This document shows, one piece after another, positions 36,838 to 43,687 of a stretch of DNA of 58,826 nucleotides. Origin of the DNA: Dendronalium phyllosphericum CENA369 (lineage in GTDB: Bacteria > Cyanobacteriota > Cyanobacteriia > Cyanobacteriales > Nostocaceae); the NCBI RefSeq assembly GCF_016056275.1, contig NZ_JAECZA010000014.1, positions 1-58,826 on the forward strand, read 5' to 3'. How positions within the stretch are numbered: the first letter of the stretch is position 1; each line of letters starts with the position of its first letter. A model generated the notes under the pieces. That model was not told the DNA's origin. It did not search any database and worked only from the letters and a program-made list of their open reading frames with translations. The position numbers and the translations under genes were made by a program.

Positions 36838-37785
36838 ATGGGGAGCAAGGGAGCAGGGGAGCAGGGGAGCAGGGGAGCAGAGGAGAAATTTCAATCTCCA
36901 ATCTCCCTTTCTCATGTCCGCCATATCATTATCAATGGCGATGATTTTGGCTTTTCTCGTGGCGTTAATCAAGCAATTATCAAAGCACACGAGCAAGGGG
37001 TGCTGACTAGTACCAGCTTGATGGTAACTGGCGATGCGGCCAAAGAAGCGATCGCTCTAGCACGTACTCACCCCAATTTGGCAGTTGGTCTACACTTGGT
37101 GTTGGTATGCGGTCGCGCTGTTTTGCCCCCCTCTCAGATTCCCCATTTGGTTGACTCAATGGGGAACTTCTCAAACAGCCCCTTGCAAGCTGGGTTGCGC
37201 TATCAATTCCATCGTGCCGCCCGTGAGGAACTAAGGCAGGAAATTCGCGCCCAGTTAGAAAAATTCCGCGAATCTGGATTACTTCTTTCCCATGTGGACG
37301 GACATTTACATTTACACGTCCATCCAGGAGTACTGAATATTCTAGTTGAGTTTGCACAGGAGTTTGACATTCGAGTTATTCGTCTGCCATCTGAAGAACT
37401 GAGAATGTCTTTAAAGCTTGACCGTCGGGAATTACTAACTAAGCTTGTTTGGTCGGCGGTATTTGGTGGATTGCGTCGCTATGGTGAAGGTTTGCTGACA
37501 TCTCAAGGTATTAGCTTTGCCAATAGAGTCTACGGGTTGCTGCAAACAGGTTCCATGACTGAGGAATATTTGCTTGGACTCATACCCCAGATTCAGGCTG
37601 ATTTGGTTGAGATTTACTCTCATCCCGCAGTACTTAAAGATGGAGAACCACACAACGGGCCACTAGGGGCGGGTGAAATAGAACTTGCTGCCCTTTTAAG
37701 CGAGGAAGTGCGCCAAGTGTTGGCAATCAATGGCTTTGAACTAACTAATTACGTGAAAGCAACCCGTAATATCGTGCCCGGCTAA
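36838..37785 (+). CDS. hpnK: Hopanoid biosynthesis deacetylase HpnK (YdjC/ChbG family)
   Basis: About 315 aa. Metal-binding Asp pair in IIINGDDFGFSRGVNQ, GLHL, SHVDGHLHLHVHP and YSHPA are the YdjC-type deacetylase motifs. Predicted to remove the N-acetyl group of glucosaminyl bacteriohopanetetrol. Starts 4 nt after hpnJ. The start is uncertain: ATG 36838 precedes a tract of ggggagcag nonamers (36840-36888) translated as GSKGAGEQGSRGAEEKF, so the native N-terminus (near HIIINGDDFG) has been extended by repeat DNA. A GTG at 36793 overlapping hpnJ is an alternative. Confidence 0.88.
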   Translation: MGSKGAGEQGSRGAEEKFQSPISLSHVRHIIINGDDFGFSRGVNQAIIKAHEQGVLTSTSLMVTGDAAKEAIALARTHPNLAVGLHLVLVCGRAVLPPSQIPHLVDSMGNFSNSPLQAGLRYQFHRAAREELRQEIRAQLEKFRESGLLLSHVDGHLHLHVHPGVLNILVEFAQEFDIRVIRLPSEELRMSLKLDRRELLTKLVWSAVFGGLRRYGEGLLTSQGISFANRVYGLLQTGSMTEEYLLGLIPQIQADLVEIYSHPAVLKDGEPHNGPLGAGEIELAALLSEEVRQVLAINGFELTNYVKATRNIVPG

Positions 37786-37931
37786 AGACTTATCGTTAAG
37801 ACCGCAGGGGAGCGAGGGGAGGAGTTTTCAGGCTTTCTGCATAGATTAGCTTAATTACAAGTTGTTAGCCGGACATGATTTGATAACGAATTAGCCGGAC
37901 TTGGTATCATTTATAATGAATATACGTAAAA

Positions 37932-37972
37932 AACAAGCTAAAGCAAAGTTGTTGCCTATACTTTAGCCTGTT
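37932..37972. terminator. Bidirectional terminator between hpnK and the ChaB-domain gene
   Basis: Arms aacaagctaaag (37932-37943) and ctttagcctgtt (37961-37972) pair at 11 of 12 positions. A-run on the left and T-rich sequence on the right suit both convergent genes. A short direct repeat ttagccggac precedes it (37867 and 37891). Confidence 0.6.
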
Positions 37973-38061
37973 CTTTTCACTATATATGCTTTCCCAATTT
38001 GGTTAACGTGGTAATTGTTGGTATTAGGTAATCAGTTCTAGCCAACGATGGCCTAACTAGA

Positions 38062-38829
38062 TTAAACGTTTACTTTAGCCTTTGACCAGACACCATTTTC
38101 ATCTTCATCATAGTTTTTGTGCACTGCTTCCCATGCTGCTTGTTCGGCTGTGAACTCATCGCTTGTCTCACTTAATACAGCATTGTAGCGTTCTATAAAT
38201 GTGCGTTGAGCATCACTAGAAAGATGCGATCGCACCTCTGGAGACAAATCTTCTGCACTGTTGCAAGGGCCAAGACAAGGGCGAGCAAATGTTTTCTCAA
38301 CTGTATGAATTTCTTCGCCACCAGCACTTTCGAGTAGCAATTGAAATTCACCAACGCGATCGCTCGGCACTTCTATCATTGATAAGAATTCGCCAGCTTG
38401 TAAACGAGTTTGATAAATAGCGGCTTTATCTTCTGGCATTCCCCAAGCAGTCAGAGCCGATACTAAACCAGCACCCGCACTACCTGCGATCGCGCCGCTA
38501 GTAGCTCCTAATAACAGGGCACTAATTGGGCCTGCTGCGACAATTGAACCGATAAAGGGAATGAACAGTACACCTACGCCTGTAAGCAAGCTGAGGAAGG
38601 AACCAAACAAAGAGCCAAAAATTGCTCCTGTTCTCAAACCTCCTAAAATTTTGTCTTTTTTAGTAATAAAGCCAGAAATTCGAGTTTCTGACTGGAAATT
38701 TCTGCCCATGACCGAAATCCGATCTCTAGGCACACCTCTGTCAAGTAAACGTCGAATAACATCATCAATCTGCTTTTGTTCTTTAAATACAGCAGATATT
38801 GTACGTTCTGCTTTGTAAGCTTCTGGCAC
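38062..38829 (-). CDS. General-stress-like protein with C-terminal ChaB domain
   Basis: 255 aa. N-terminal alpha/beta module (about 1-60, [35 protein letters not shown]) as in general stress proteins. A Gly/Ala-rich hydrophobic middle (about 70-130) probably inserts in a membrane. A second [19 protein letters not shown] module and a ChaB domain follow ([27 protein letters not shown] ... [20 protein letters not shown]). Next to dps, fitting a stress role, but the mechanism is unknown. Confidence 0.82.
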   Translation of the reverse strand: MPEAYKAERTISAVFKEQKQIDDVIRRLLDRGVPRDRISVMGRNFQSETRISGFITKKDKILGGLRTGAIFGSLFGSFLSLLTGVGVLFIPFIGSIVAAGPISALLLGATSGAIAGSAGAGLVSALTAWGMPEDKAAIYQTRLQAGEFLSMIEVPSDRVGEFQLLLESAGGEEIHTVEKTFARPCLGPCNSAEDLSPEVRSHLSSDAQRTFIERYNAVLSETSDEFTAEQAAWEAVHKNYDEDENGVWSKAKVNV

Positions 38830-39049
38830 TTGAATACTCCTTGAATCTTGCTTTTTATAGTTGATATGTGAGAAGGCAGTTGCGGGAAGATTAATTCTTC
38901 CTACAAACTGCCATCCTCAAATCAAAGGAACTGCAAGAAACGAATCGCCTTTTTACAGTTGTTTACTGGAAACAGTAAACAAAGCTAATAGGATGTCTTT
39001 CATTTGGAAGTTCCCAAATGTTATGACCTGGATTTACATCTACTATTGG

Positions 39050-39589
39050 CTACACGCCTATCGGGGTTTTAGCTTCTGTTGCTGGCTTTGAACCATTTGG
39101 CTCTATAGGTTGGCCTTCAATAAACGAGCGCAGCATCCAGGCAATTTCTTCATGTTCTTCCATCAGTCCAGTCAGAAAGTCAGCTGTTCCCTCATCATGG
39201 AACTCCTCGCTGGCTCGATCGATATGCTCTCTCAAGTTACGAACAATCTGTTCGTGATCTTCCACAAGATTAGCTACCATCTGCGTTGCTGTGGGTACAT
39301 CACCAGCATGTTCTTTAACGGAGGCAATCTTGAGGAACCCCTCCATTGTGCCAACTGGGTAGCCACCCAAAGCACGAACCCGCTCTGCTAAAGCATCAAT
39401 ATTGAGAGTCAGTTTTTCGTAGTGTTCTTCCCAAAGCTGGTGCAGGCTACGGAACTGAGGGCCGACCACATCCCAGTGGTACTTTTTAGTTTTGACTAAC
39501 ACCACATAGGAATCTGCTAAATCATGATTCAACAGATCTATTACTCCTTGACGCTGTTCCTCTGTTAAACCAATGTTTATCGGACGCAT
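39050..39589 (-). CDS. dps: Dps-family ferritin-like DNA protection protein
   Basis: 179 aa. Dps signature KYHWDVVGPQFRSLHQLWEEHYEKL (ferroxidase His/Asp/Glu) and IDALAERVRALGGYPVGTMEGFL. Binds and oxidises iron with peroxide, limiting Fenton damage, and may protect DNA. Length is typical; the C-terminal PIEPNGSKPATEAKTPIGV tail is flexible. Single gene; 220 nt separates it from the ChaB-domain gene. Confidence 0.92.
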   Translation of the reverse strand: MRPINIGLTEEQRQGVIDLLNHDLADSYVVLVKTKKYHWDVVGPQFRSLHQLWEEHYEKLTLNIDALAERVRALGGYPVGTMEGFLKIASVKEHAGDVPTATQMVANLVEDHEQIVRNLREHIDRASEEFHDEGTADFLTGLMEEHEEIAWMLRSFIEGQPIEPNGSKPATEAKTPIGV

Positions 39590-39874
39590 TGCTTTCCATC
39601 CCTAAGCGAACTTATTCAATAACATCTCAAAATTCCCATATATTAGGCATCAACCATAGGAAATATTGTGCAAGCTTTATAAATTACGACTTAAGTTTGT
39701 ATTTATCTGTACCTCATAACAGATAACAAGTAAAGCTAATTAAAAAAACTTTAATATACAACCAATTTTTATTTCCTCTATTATTTCAATATAAAATAAT
39801 AGACATCTTGAAAGCCGCCAGCAATCAAGATGTCCATTTTATTCAGACGTAAAGTAGTTTCAAAAATGAATTGC

Positions 39875-40240
39875 TTACTTATTACCTGTCACTTTTCCTA
39901 AAAAATTCTCTACCTCATCTCTAACTGAGGTTGCACCCTGCGAATTATCAGGACGCTTCTGCTTCTCAATATCAGCAGCCCCTTGAACCTCATTAAGTCC
40001 CTCGTTTGATTTCTTTTGAACTTCTTTCAGTCCTGGTGGTGGCTCTTTAGCAACTTCGTCAGCTTCGCGCTGAGTTCCTAAAAGTTGTGTAGTAGCATCT
40101 TTAGGATCGCTTTGAGGGCTACTTATTGCAAAGGCTGGAACTGCACTAGACAACAATAGTAACGCACAAGTAAAAGCCACAATTAAGAAGCGCACCGGGC
40201 GTAGGCTAGATAAAACAACAGTAAAAATTTTCATTTGCAA
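39875..40240 (-). CDS. Small secreted protein, low-temperature-induced-like
   Basis: 121 aa. Signal peptide about 1-37 (FLIVAFTCALLLLSSAVPAFA). The mature part is short, polar and acidic-basic mixed (KEPPPGLKEVQKKSNEGLNEVQGAADIEKQKRPDNSQ) ending RDEVENFLGKVTGNK. It resembles proteins annotated in Nostoc as low-temperature-induced, but that is a weak match by eye. No domain recognised. Confidence 0.75.
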   Translation of the reverse strand: MQMKIFTVVLSSLRPVRFLIVAFTCALLLLSSAVPAFAISSPQSDPKDATTQLLGTQREADEVAKEPPPGLKEVQKKSNEGLNEVQGAADIEKQKRPDNSQGATSVRDEVENFLGKVTGNK

Positions 40241-40879
40241 TCCTCAATAACAGCTTCAACAACACAGGACTTGTCTTGCAAAAGAAGCCCATGCTTTTAC
40301 CTGGTAAATTTGACCCCTCAAAATTATCAAGGTATGCTTCTATAGTTCTAAGTCCCTAAATCATGAAATTTTAAAGCACACATCGCGTGTATTTCAGCTT
40401 TGTATAATAATAAATTTAGAAAATTTATTATATTAAACATTGCGTTTTACACAGATAGTCTTCGGTCAAATTTCACCTACTTAATTATTACCTATTAGAG
40501 ACTAACACTTGCATCAATCTCCAGAATGAAGTTTATTCTATCTAGAGGTACATTAAAATCAATCTATAGATATATCGACTAGAGTTAAATTATACGATTT
40601 GAATACTCTAATCAGCAAATTGAGGCAAAATATTTTCACTCGAAATTCTACAAGCGATCGCCTGTATTCTATTTATATTCAAATAGCCTTTACCACTTCA
40701 TATCTATAAATATATTTATTCATATATTAATTTAATATTTGTGTTTACAGGACATTGCCTCTATCAAGCAAGGCAAACTCCTGGCATCGACATGAGATCG
40801 AAGGTTGCGATCGCCCAGAAAAAATAGTGAACTAGATACACGGACAGAGCCGATCTCCAACAATCAGCTACCAAAAAAA
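40241..40879. other. Intergenic region downstream of the tRNA array
   Basis: 639 bp. AT-rich left part; 40741-40870 is more GC-rich (contains gttgcgatcgccc) but no tRNA fold could be made there. No gene seen. Confidence 0.5.
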
Positions 40880-40951
40880 TGGGTGGTAGAGGAGTCGAAC
40901 CTCTCTAGTACGGATTAAAAGCCCGCTACACAGCCGCTATGTCAACCACCC
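40880..40951 (-). tRNA. tRNA-Lys(TTT), last gene of the array
   Basis: Loop CTTTTAA; acceptor GGGTGGT/ACCACCC, D-stem ACAT/GTGT, T-arm AGAGG-TTCGACT-CCTCT. A G-T pair closes the anticodon stem (GCGGG/TCCGT). Confidence 0.85.
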
Positions 40952-40960
40952 ATAAAAAAA

Positions 40961-41034
<74 letters not shown>

Positions 41035-41045
41035 ATAAAAATTAA

Positions 41046-41118
41046 CTCCAGGGGTGGGAATCGAACCCACAACCTCGCGCTTAACAGCCGCTTGCTTTGC
41101 CAATTGAGCCACCCCAGA
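41046..41118 (-). tRNA. tRNA-Asn(GTT), copy 1
   Basis: Loop CTGTTAA; T-arm GTGGG-TTCGATT-CCCAC; discriminator G. The anticodon stem has a G-G mismatch at 31-39 and the D-stem has three pairs. Confidence 0.85.
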
Positions 41119-41121
41119 ATA

Positions 41122-41191
41122 GCCTTTGTCCAGGAATTAAACCTAGCTACTCGTCCTTCAAAAAGACAAGTCTGCATCCGGTAGACAAAGG
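41122..41191 (-). tRNA. tRNA-Gln(TTG)-like, degenerate
   Basis: Acceptor CCTTTGT/ACAAAGG; stem-loop TGTCT-TTTTGAA-GGACG; T-loop TTTAATT. The D-arm is shortened and does not fold normally. Possibly inactive. Confidence 0.55.
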
Positions 41192-41212
41192 AAACTTCTT
41201 TCACAGTATTAA

Positions 41213-41284
41213 TCCACCAGGGAGGTACTGCCCCTCCTATCTCTGTGTTATCAGCACAGCGCCTCGCTTTTCGGCTTCAGGTGG
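41213..41284 (-). tRNA. tRNA-Ile(GAT), atypical
   Basis: Perfect anticodon arm CTGTG-CTGATAA-CACAG. Acceptor CCACCTG/CTGGTGG with one T-T mismatch. The T-loop GGCAGTA lacks the TTC motif and the D-loop lacks GG, so the usual elbow contacts are missing. Confidence 0.65.
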
Positions 41285-41289
41285 ATAGG

Positions 41290-41372
41290 CGGAAGATGGA
41301 GGAATCGAACCCCTACAGGTATCTGTACCCTGGTTTTCAAGACCAGTTGCCGTCCATTCAGCGGCATCTTCC
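41290..41372 (-). tRNA. tRNA-Ser(TGA)
   Basis: Class II: anticodon arm CTGGT-CTTGAAA-ACCAG, long variable arm GGTACAGATACCTGT, acceptor GGAAGAT/ATCTTCC, discriminator G. Confidence 0.9.
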
Positions 41373-41379
41373 ATTCAGG

Positions 41380-41480
41380 GGTGTCTGACGGGACTTGTAG
41401 ACGCGAAGCGGCTTCTCGAAGAGTACCCGCTATGACTGGTTCCACAAACCAGCGCCGCGATCGCTTTGGCTTCAGACACC
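41380..41480 (-). tRNA. tRNA-His(GTG) with repeat inserted in the T-loop
   Basis: Anticodon arm CTGGT-TTGTGGA-ACCAG; acceptor GTGTCTG/CAGACAC with G-1 opposite C73, the histidine identity pair. The T-stem GCGGG/CCCGT encloses a 26-nt extra sequence; removing it leaves loop TACAAGT. The D-loop contains a HIP1 octamer GCGATCGC. Confidence 0.85.
41397..41425. repeat. Small dispersed repeat in the tRNA-His T-loop
   Basis: 23-nt core gacgcgaagcggcttctcga-aga flanked by gta on both sides. Same element at 41903-41931 and 43520-43548. Confidence 0.85.
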
Positions 41481-41485
41481 ATCAG

Positions 41486-41559
41486 TGGAATCAATGGGAA
41501 TTGAACCCATGACCTCCTGCTTGCAAGGCAGGCGCTCTAGCCAACTGAGCTATGACCCC
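41486..41559 (-). tRNA. tRNA-Ala(TGC)
   Basis: Canonical: GGGGTCA acceptor, D-stem GCTC/GAGC, anticodon arm CCTGC-CTTGCAA-GGCAG, T-arm ATGGG-TTCAATT-CCCAT, A73. Acceptor G3 pairs with a T, the classical alanine identity position. Confidence 0.9.
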
Positions 41560-41582
41560 ATCAAACAAGTGAAAAGAGTAAA

Positions 41583-41635
41583 GTTAAAAGTCAAAAGAAA
41601 GAGAAATAATTAAATTTGTTCTTTTGATTTTTAAC
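41583..41635 (-). other. Hairpin spacer inside the tRNA array
   Basis: Arms 41583-41599 and 41619-41635 pair at 16 of 17 positions (gttaaaagtcaaaagaa). Lies between tRNA-Arg(TCT) and tRNA-Ala(TGC). Could be an internal terminator or processing signal. Confidence 0.5.
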
Positions 41636-41644
41636 TTTTTCAGG

Positions 41645-41718
41645 CGAGAGTGGTAGGACTCGAACCTACAACTTTCGAGGTAGAAGCTCGAAGCTCTATT
41701 CCATTGAGCTACACTCCC
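41645..41718 (-). tRNA. tRNA-Arg(TCT)
   Basis: Anticodon arm TCGAG-CTTCTAC-CTCGA; acceptor GGGAGTG/CACTCTC; T-arm GTAGG-TTCGAGT-CCTAC; G73. Confidence 0.9.
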
Positions 41719-41727
41719 AATATTTGG

Positions 41728-41799
41728 TAGTCCTGGCAAGATTTTAACCTGCAACCTTTTGCTTGTAAGGCACTTGCTCTACCGTTGAGCTACAGGACT
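41728..41799 (-). tRNA. tRNA-Val(TAC)
   Basis: Loop CTTACAA; acceptor AGTCCTG/CAGGACT, A73 followed by encoded CCA. Two mismatches at the base of the anticodon stem. Confidence 0.85.
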
Positions 41800-41804
41800 A
41801 CGCA

Positions 41805-41876
41805 AGCGAGTGGAGGGACTTGAACCCACGCACTGAATATGGCGCACTCAGATGCTACCGACTACATCACACCCGC
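41805..41876 (-). tRNA. tRNA-Gly(GCC)
   Basis: Anticodon arm TGAGT-GCGCCAT-ATTCA. Position 33 is C instead of the near-universal T. Acceptor GCGGGTG/CACTCGC, T73. Confidence 0.8.
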
Positions 41877-41885
41877 AGAAATCAG

Positions 41886-41982
41886 AGCGGACGGCGAGAT
41901 TTGTAGACGCAAAGCGGCTTCCCGAAGGGTACTCGCACGAAGACGGTGGAAACGTCTCATGCTACCGTTACATCACACCCGC
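41886..41982 (-). tRNA. tRNA-Gly(TCC) with repeat inserted in the T-loop
   Basis: Anticodon arm AGACG-TTTCCAC-CGTCT; acceptor GCGGGTG/CGTCCGC, T73. T-stem GCGAG/CTCGC encloses a 26-nt insertion; without it the loop is TACAAAT. Confidence 0.85.
41903..41931. repeat. Small dispersed repeat in the tRNA-Gly(TCC) T-loop
   Basis: Variant core gacgcaaagcggcttcccga-agg flanked by gta. Paired changes (tctc/gaag to tccc/gaagg) keep its internal hairpin. Confidence 0.8.
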
Positions 41983-41989
41983 ATTCTGA

Positions 41990-42109
41990 AGCTGGTAACA
42001 AGAATTGAACCTGCAACCTACTGATTACAAGTCAGTTGACGGATACTCGCCTCAACGGGGGGAACCCCCGCACGGCGGTGTCCTCCTCTGCCAATTGAGC
42101 TACACTAGC
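41990..42109 (-). tRNA. tRNA-Thr(TGT) with 47-nt insertion in the D-arm
   Basis: Anticodon arm ACTGA-CTTGTAA-TCAGT; acceptor GCTAGTG/TACCAGC; T-arm GCAGG-TTCAATT-CTTGT. The 3' strand of the D-stem is split by the insertion 42039-42085; without it the gene is a normal 73-nt tRNA. Confidence 0.8.
42039..42085. repeat. Hairpin repeat inserted in tRNA-Thr
   Basis: Nested palindrome: outer cgcc/ggcg, inner aacggggg/cccccg-type stem. Core similar to the repeats at 9146-9190 and 18318-18352. Confidence 0.7.
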
Positions 42110-42115
42110 ATTTGG

Positions 42116-42189
42116 TGACGGGGGCAGGAATTGCACCTGCTGATGTGAGGCTTATGAGACCTCCAAGCCACTCTTGCTTCATCCCCGCA
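42116..42189 (-). tRNA. tRNA-Met(CAT), copy 1
   Basis: Anticodon arm GAGGT-CTCATAA-GCCTC; acceptor TGCGGGG/CCCCGTC with T1-C72 mismatch; T-loop TGCAATT; A73 then encoded CCA. Could alternatively be an isoleucine tRNA with modified CAT. Confidence 0.8.
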
Positions 42190-42200
42190 AAATCACCAAA

Positions 42201-42273
42201 TACCCCTGACTGGATTTGAACCAGCAACCTCTTCGTTCTAAGCGAAGCGCCTCTTCCGTTGGGCTACAAGGGC
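42201..42273 (-). tRNA. tRNA-Leu(TAG), short variable loop
   Basis: Anticodon arm CTTCG-CTTAGAA-CGAAG; variable loop only AGGTT; acceptor GCCCTTG/CAGGGGT; A73 as in leucine tRNAs. Confidence 0.85.
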
Positions 42274-42277
42274 AAAG

Positions 42278-42350
42278 TCTGAGTGGTAGGGATTGAACCT
42301 ACGACCTTGAGTTCCCGAAACTCCTGCGCTCCCAACTGCGCCACACCCAG
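42278..42350 (-). tRNA. tRNA-Pro(CGG)
   Basis: Loop TTCGGGA; acceptor CTGGGTG/CACTCAG; D-stem GCGC/GCGC; T-arm GTAGG-TTCAATC-CCTAC. Confidence 0.88.
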
Positions 42351-42359
42351 ATATTTTGG

Positions 42360-42433
42360 TACTCCCGACAGGATTTGAACCTGTAAAAAACTAGATCCTC
42401 GGTCTAGTGCGTCTTCCATTCCGCCACGAGAGC
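42360..42433 (-). tRNA. tRNA-Leu(GAG), short variable loop
   Basis: Anticodon arm CTAGA-CCGAGGA-TCTAG (position 33 is C); variable loop TTTTTT; acceptor GCTCTCG/CGGGAGT; A73 and encoded CCA. Confidence 0.82.
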
Positions 42434-42437
42434 TTAG

Positions 42438-42511
42438 TACCCCTGACAGGATTTGAACCTGCAAAATCTGGACTCTGATTCCAGCACGTATGCCAGTTCC
42501 GTCACAGGGGC
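42438..42511 (-). tRNA. tRNA-Leu(CAG), short variable loop
   Basis: Anticodon arm CTGGA-ATCAGAG-TCCAG; variable loop ATTTT; acceptor GCCCCTG/CAGGGGT; A73. Confidence 0.82.
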
Positions 42512-42514
42512 ATA

Positions 42515-42587
42515 TCGGGATGGCAGGATTTGAACCTGCGACTCCATGCTCCCAAAGCATGGCTTCTGGCCGCTGAATTACATCCCG
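42515..42587 (-). tRNA. tRNA-Pro(TGG)
   Basis: Anticodon arm CATGC-TTTGGGA-GCATG; acceptor CGGGATG/CATCCCG; T-arm GCAGG-TTCAAAT-CCTGC. Confidence 0.9.
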
Positions 42588-42591
42588 TTGG

Positions 42592-42666
42592 TACTCCTGG
42601 TGGGACTCGAACCCACAACCAGACAGATTTTAAGTCTGCCGCCTCTTCCAATTGGGCTACAGGAGC
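42592..42666 (-). tRNA. tRNA-Leu(TAA), short variable loop
   Basis: Anticodon arm GCAGA-CTTAAAA-TCTGT; variable loop CTGGTT; acceptor GCTCCTG/CAGGAGT; A73 and CCA. Near twin of the next Leu(CAA) gene. No intron, unlike the usual cyanobacterial tRNA-Leu(TAA). Confidence 0.85.
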
Positions 42667-42694
42667 AAGTTTTAGATTTAAGTTTTAAATTTGG

Positions 42695-42768
42695 TACTCC
42701 TGGTGGGAATCGAACCCACAACTTACCGTTTTTGAGACGGCAGCCTCTTCCAGTTGGGCTACAGGAGC
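42695..42768 (-). tRNA. tRNA-Leu(CAA), short variable loop
   Basis: Anticodon arm GCCGT-CTCAAAA-ACGGT; variable loop AAGTT; same acceptor and D-arm as tRNA-Leu(TAA); A73 and CCA. Confidence 0.85.
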
Positions 42769-42777
42769 AAGATTTGG

Positions 42778-42850
42778 CAGCCCCGCCAGGACTCGAACCT
42801 GGAATCTCCGCCTTCAAAGGGCGCGATGTTGCCAATTACACCACAGGGCT
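42778..42850 (-). tRNA. tRNA-Gln(TTG)
   Basis: Anticodon loop CTTTGAA on GCGCC/GGCGG; acceptor AGCCCTG/CGGGGCT; G73 then CCA; T-arm CCAGG-TTCGAGT-CCTGG. Confidence 0.88.
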
Positions 42851-42853
42851 GTA

Positions 42854-42926
42854 TTGCCAGGGCAGGGTTTGAACCTGCAACCTCATCGTTCAGAGCGATG
42901 CGACTTCCCAATTCGTCCACCCGGCA
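42854..42926 (-). tRNA. tRNA-Gln(CTG)
   Basis: Anticodon arm CATCG-CTCTGAA-CGATG; acceptor TGCCGGG/CCTGGCA; T-arm GCAGG-TTCAAAC-CCTGC. Confidence 0.88.
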
Positions 42927-42939
42927 ATGAAATAAATGG

Positions 42940-43011
<72 letters not shown>

Positions 43012-43017
43012 ACGCAG

Positions 43018-43092
43018 CCCCCCAGGTCGGAATCGAACCGACGACCTCCTGTTCTTCAGACAGGCGCTAACTACCAACTGAGCTACCGGGGG
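43018..43092 (-). tRNA. tRNA-Phe(GAA)
   Basis: Anticodon arm CCTGT-CTGAAGA-ACAGG; acceptor CCCCCGG/CTGGGGG; T-arm GTCGG-TTCGATT-CCGAC. Discriminator is G rather than the usual A. Confidence 0.88.
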
Positions 43093-43098
43093 ATAAAG

Positions 43099-43165
43099 AG
43101 GAGAGATGGAGCTTAGCCGTGGACTGATTTAGTTCCGCTTTAATCAGCCACTCCATCATCTCTCC
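43099..43165 (-). pseudogene. tRNA remnant, serine-like
   Basis: Acceptor GGAGAGA/TCTCTCC (7 bp) and a D-arm-like GAGTGGCTGA are recognisable. The anticodon arm (ACTAAATCAGT) is shortened and there is no T-loop. Confidence 0.4.
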
Positions 43166-43172
43166 CATCTAA

Positions 43173-43247
43173 CGAGAGCGGAGGGATTTGAACCCTCACG
43201 TCTTCAGTTTCGTAGACTGAGATGTTATCCAGTTACACCACGCTCTC
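43173..43247 (-). tRNA. tRNA-Arg(ACG)
   Basis: Anticodon arm TCAGT-CTACGAA-ACTGA; acceptor GAGAGCG/CGCTCTC; T-arm AGGG-TTCAAAT-CCCT; G73. Confidence 0.9.
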
Positions 43248-43318
43248 AAGAGGGACTAGGGACTGGGGACTAAGTACAGGGTATTAGTATTTTTACTCAG
43301 CACTCAGCACTTTTAAGG

Positions 43319-43408
43319 CGGAGAGGACAGGATTTGAACCTGCGACGGGCATTAACTACCCGTTTCCTCTTAGCAGGAGGATGCTTTTAGCCACTCAGCC
43401 ACCTCTCC
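43319..43408 (-). tRNA. tRNA-Ser(GCT)
   Basis: Class II: anticodon arm TCCTC-CTGCTAA-GAGGA; variable arm ACGGG ... CCCGT; acceptor GGAGAGG/CCTCTCC; G73. Confidence 0.92.
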
Positions 43409-43412
43409 ACAG

Positions 43413-43495
43413 TGGGTCGAGCAGGATTTGAACCTGCGCGCAAAATAGAACAGTTTTACAGACTGTCGCCTTCAACCAGACTCGGCCACCGACCC
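43413..43495 (-). tRNA. tRNA-Tyr(GTA)
   Basis: Anticodon arm ACAGT-CTGTAAA-ACTGT; variable arm about 12 nt; acceptor GGGTCGG/TCGACCC; A73. Confidence 0.9.
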
Positions 43496-43502
43496 GAAAT
43501 AA

Positions 43503-43602
43503 TTCCCCCGACGGGATTTGTAGACGCGAAGCGGCTTCTCGAAGAGTACCCGCAATCTCTGCTTTGAAAGAACAGCGACTTAAACCGTTCGTCCACGGGG
43601 GC
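43503..43602 (-). tRNA. tRNA-Glu(TTC) with repeat inserted in the T-loop
   Basis: Anticodon arm CTGTT-CTTTCAA-AGCAG; acceptor GCCCCCG/CGGGGGA with a G1-A72 mismatch. T-stem GCGGG/CCCGT encloses the 26-nt insertion; without it the loop is TACAAAT. A second, uninterrupted tRNA-Glu(TTC) gene is at 50602-50674. Confidence 0.82.
43520..43548. repeat. Small dispersed repeat in the tRNA-Glu T-loop
   Basis: Identical to the element in tRNA-His (41397-41425): same 23-nt core, same flanking gta. Confidence 0.85.
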
Positions 43603-43610
43603 ACGATTGA

Positions 43611-43682
43611 CGCAGGGACTAGGATTTGAACCCAGAACATCGGATTTGGAGTCACGAGGTGTTGCCATTACACCATCCCTGC
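43611..43682 (-). tRNA. tRNA-Trp(CCA)
   Basis: Loop CTCCAAA; acceptor GCAGGGA/TCCCTGC; G73. The anticodon stem CGTGA/TCCGA is poorly paired. Confidence 0.82.
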
Positions 43683-43687
43683 ATTGG

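Noticed and set aside
40741-40870. Possible further tRNA downstream of tRNA-Lys(TTT)
   Set aside because: No acceptor/T-arm combination could be built in the GC-richer stretch.
42201-42273. tRNA with TAG anticodon as a possible stop-codon suppressor
   Set aside because: Anticodon TAG reads CTA/CTN leucine codons; an amber suppressor would need CTA.
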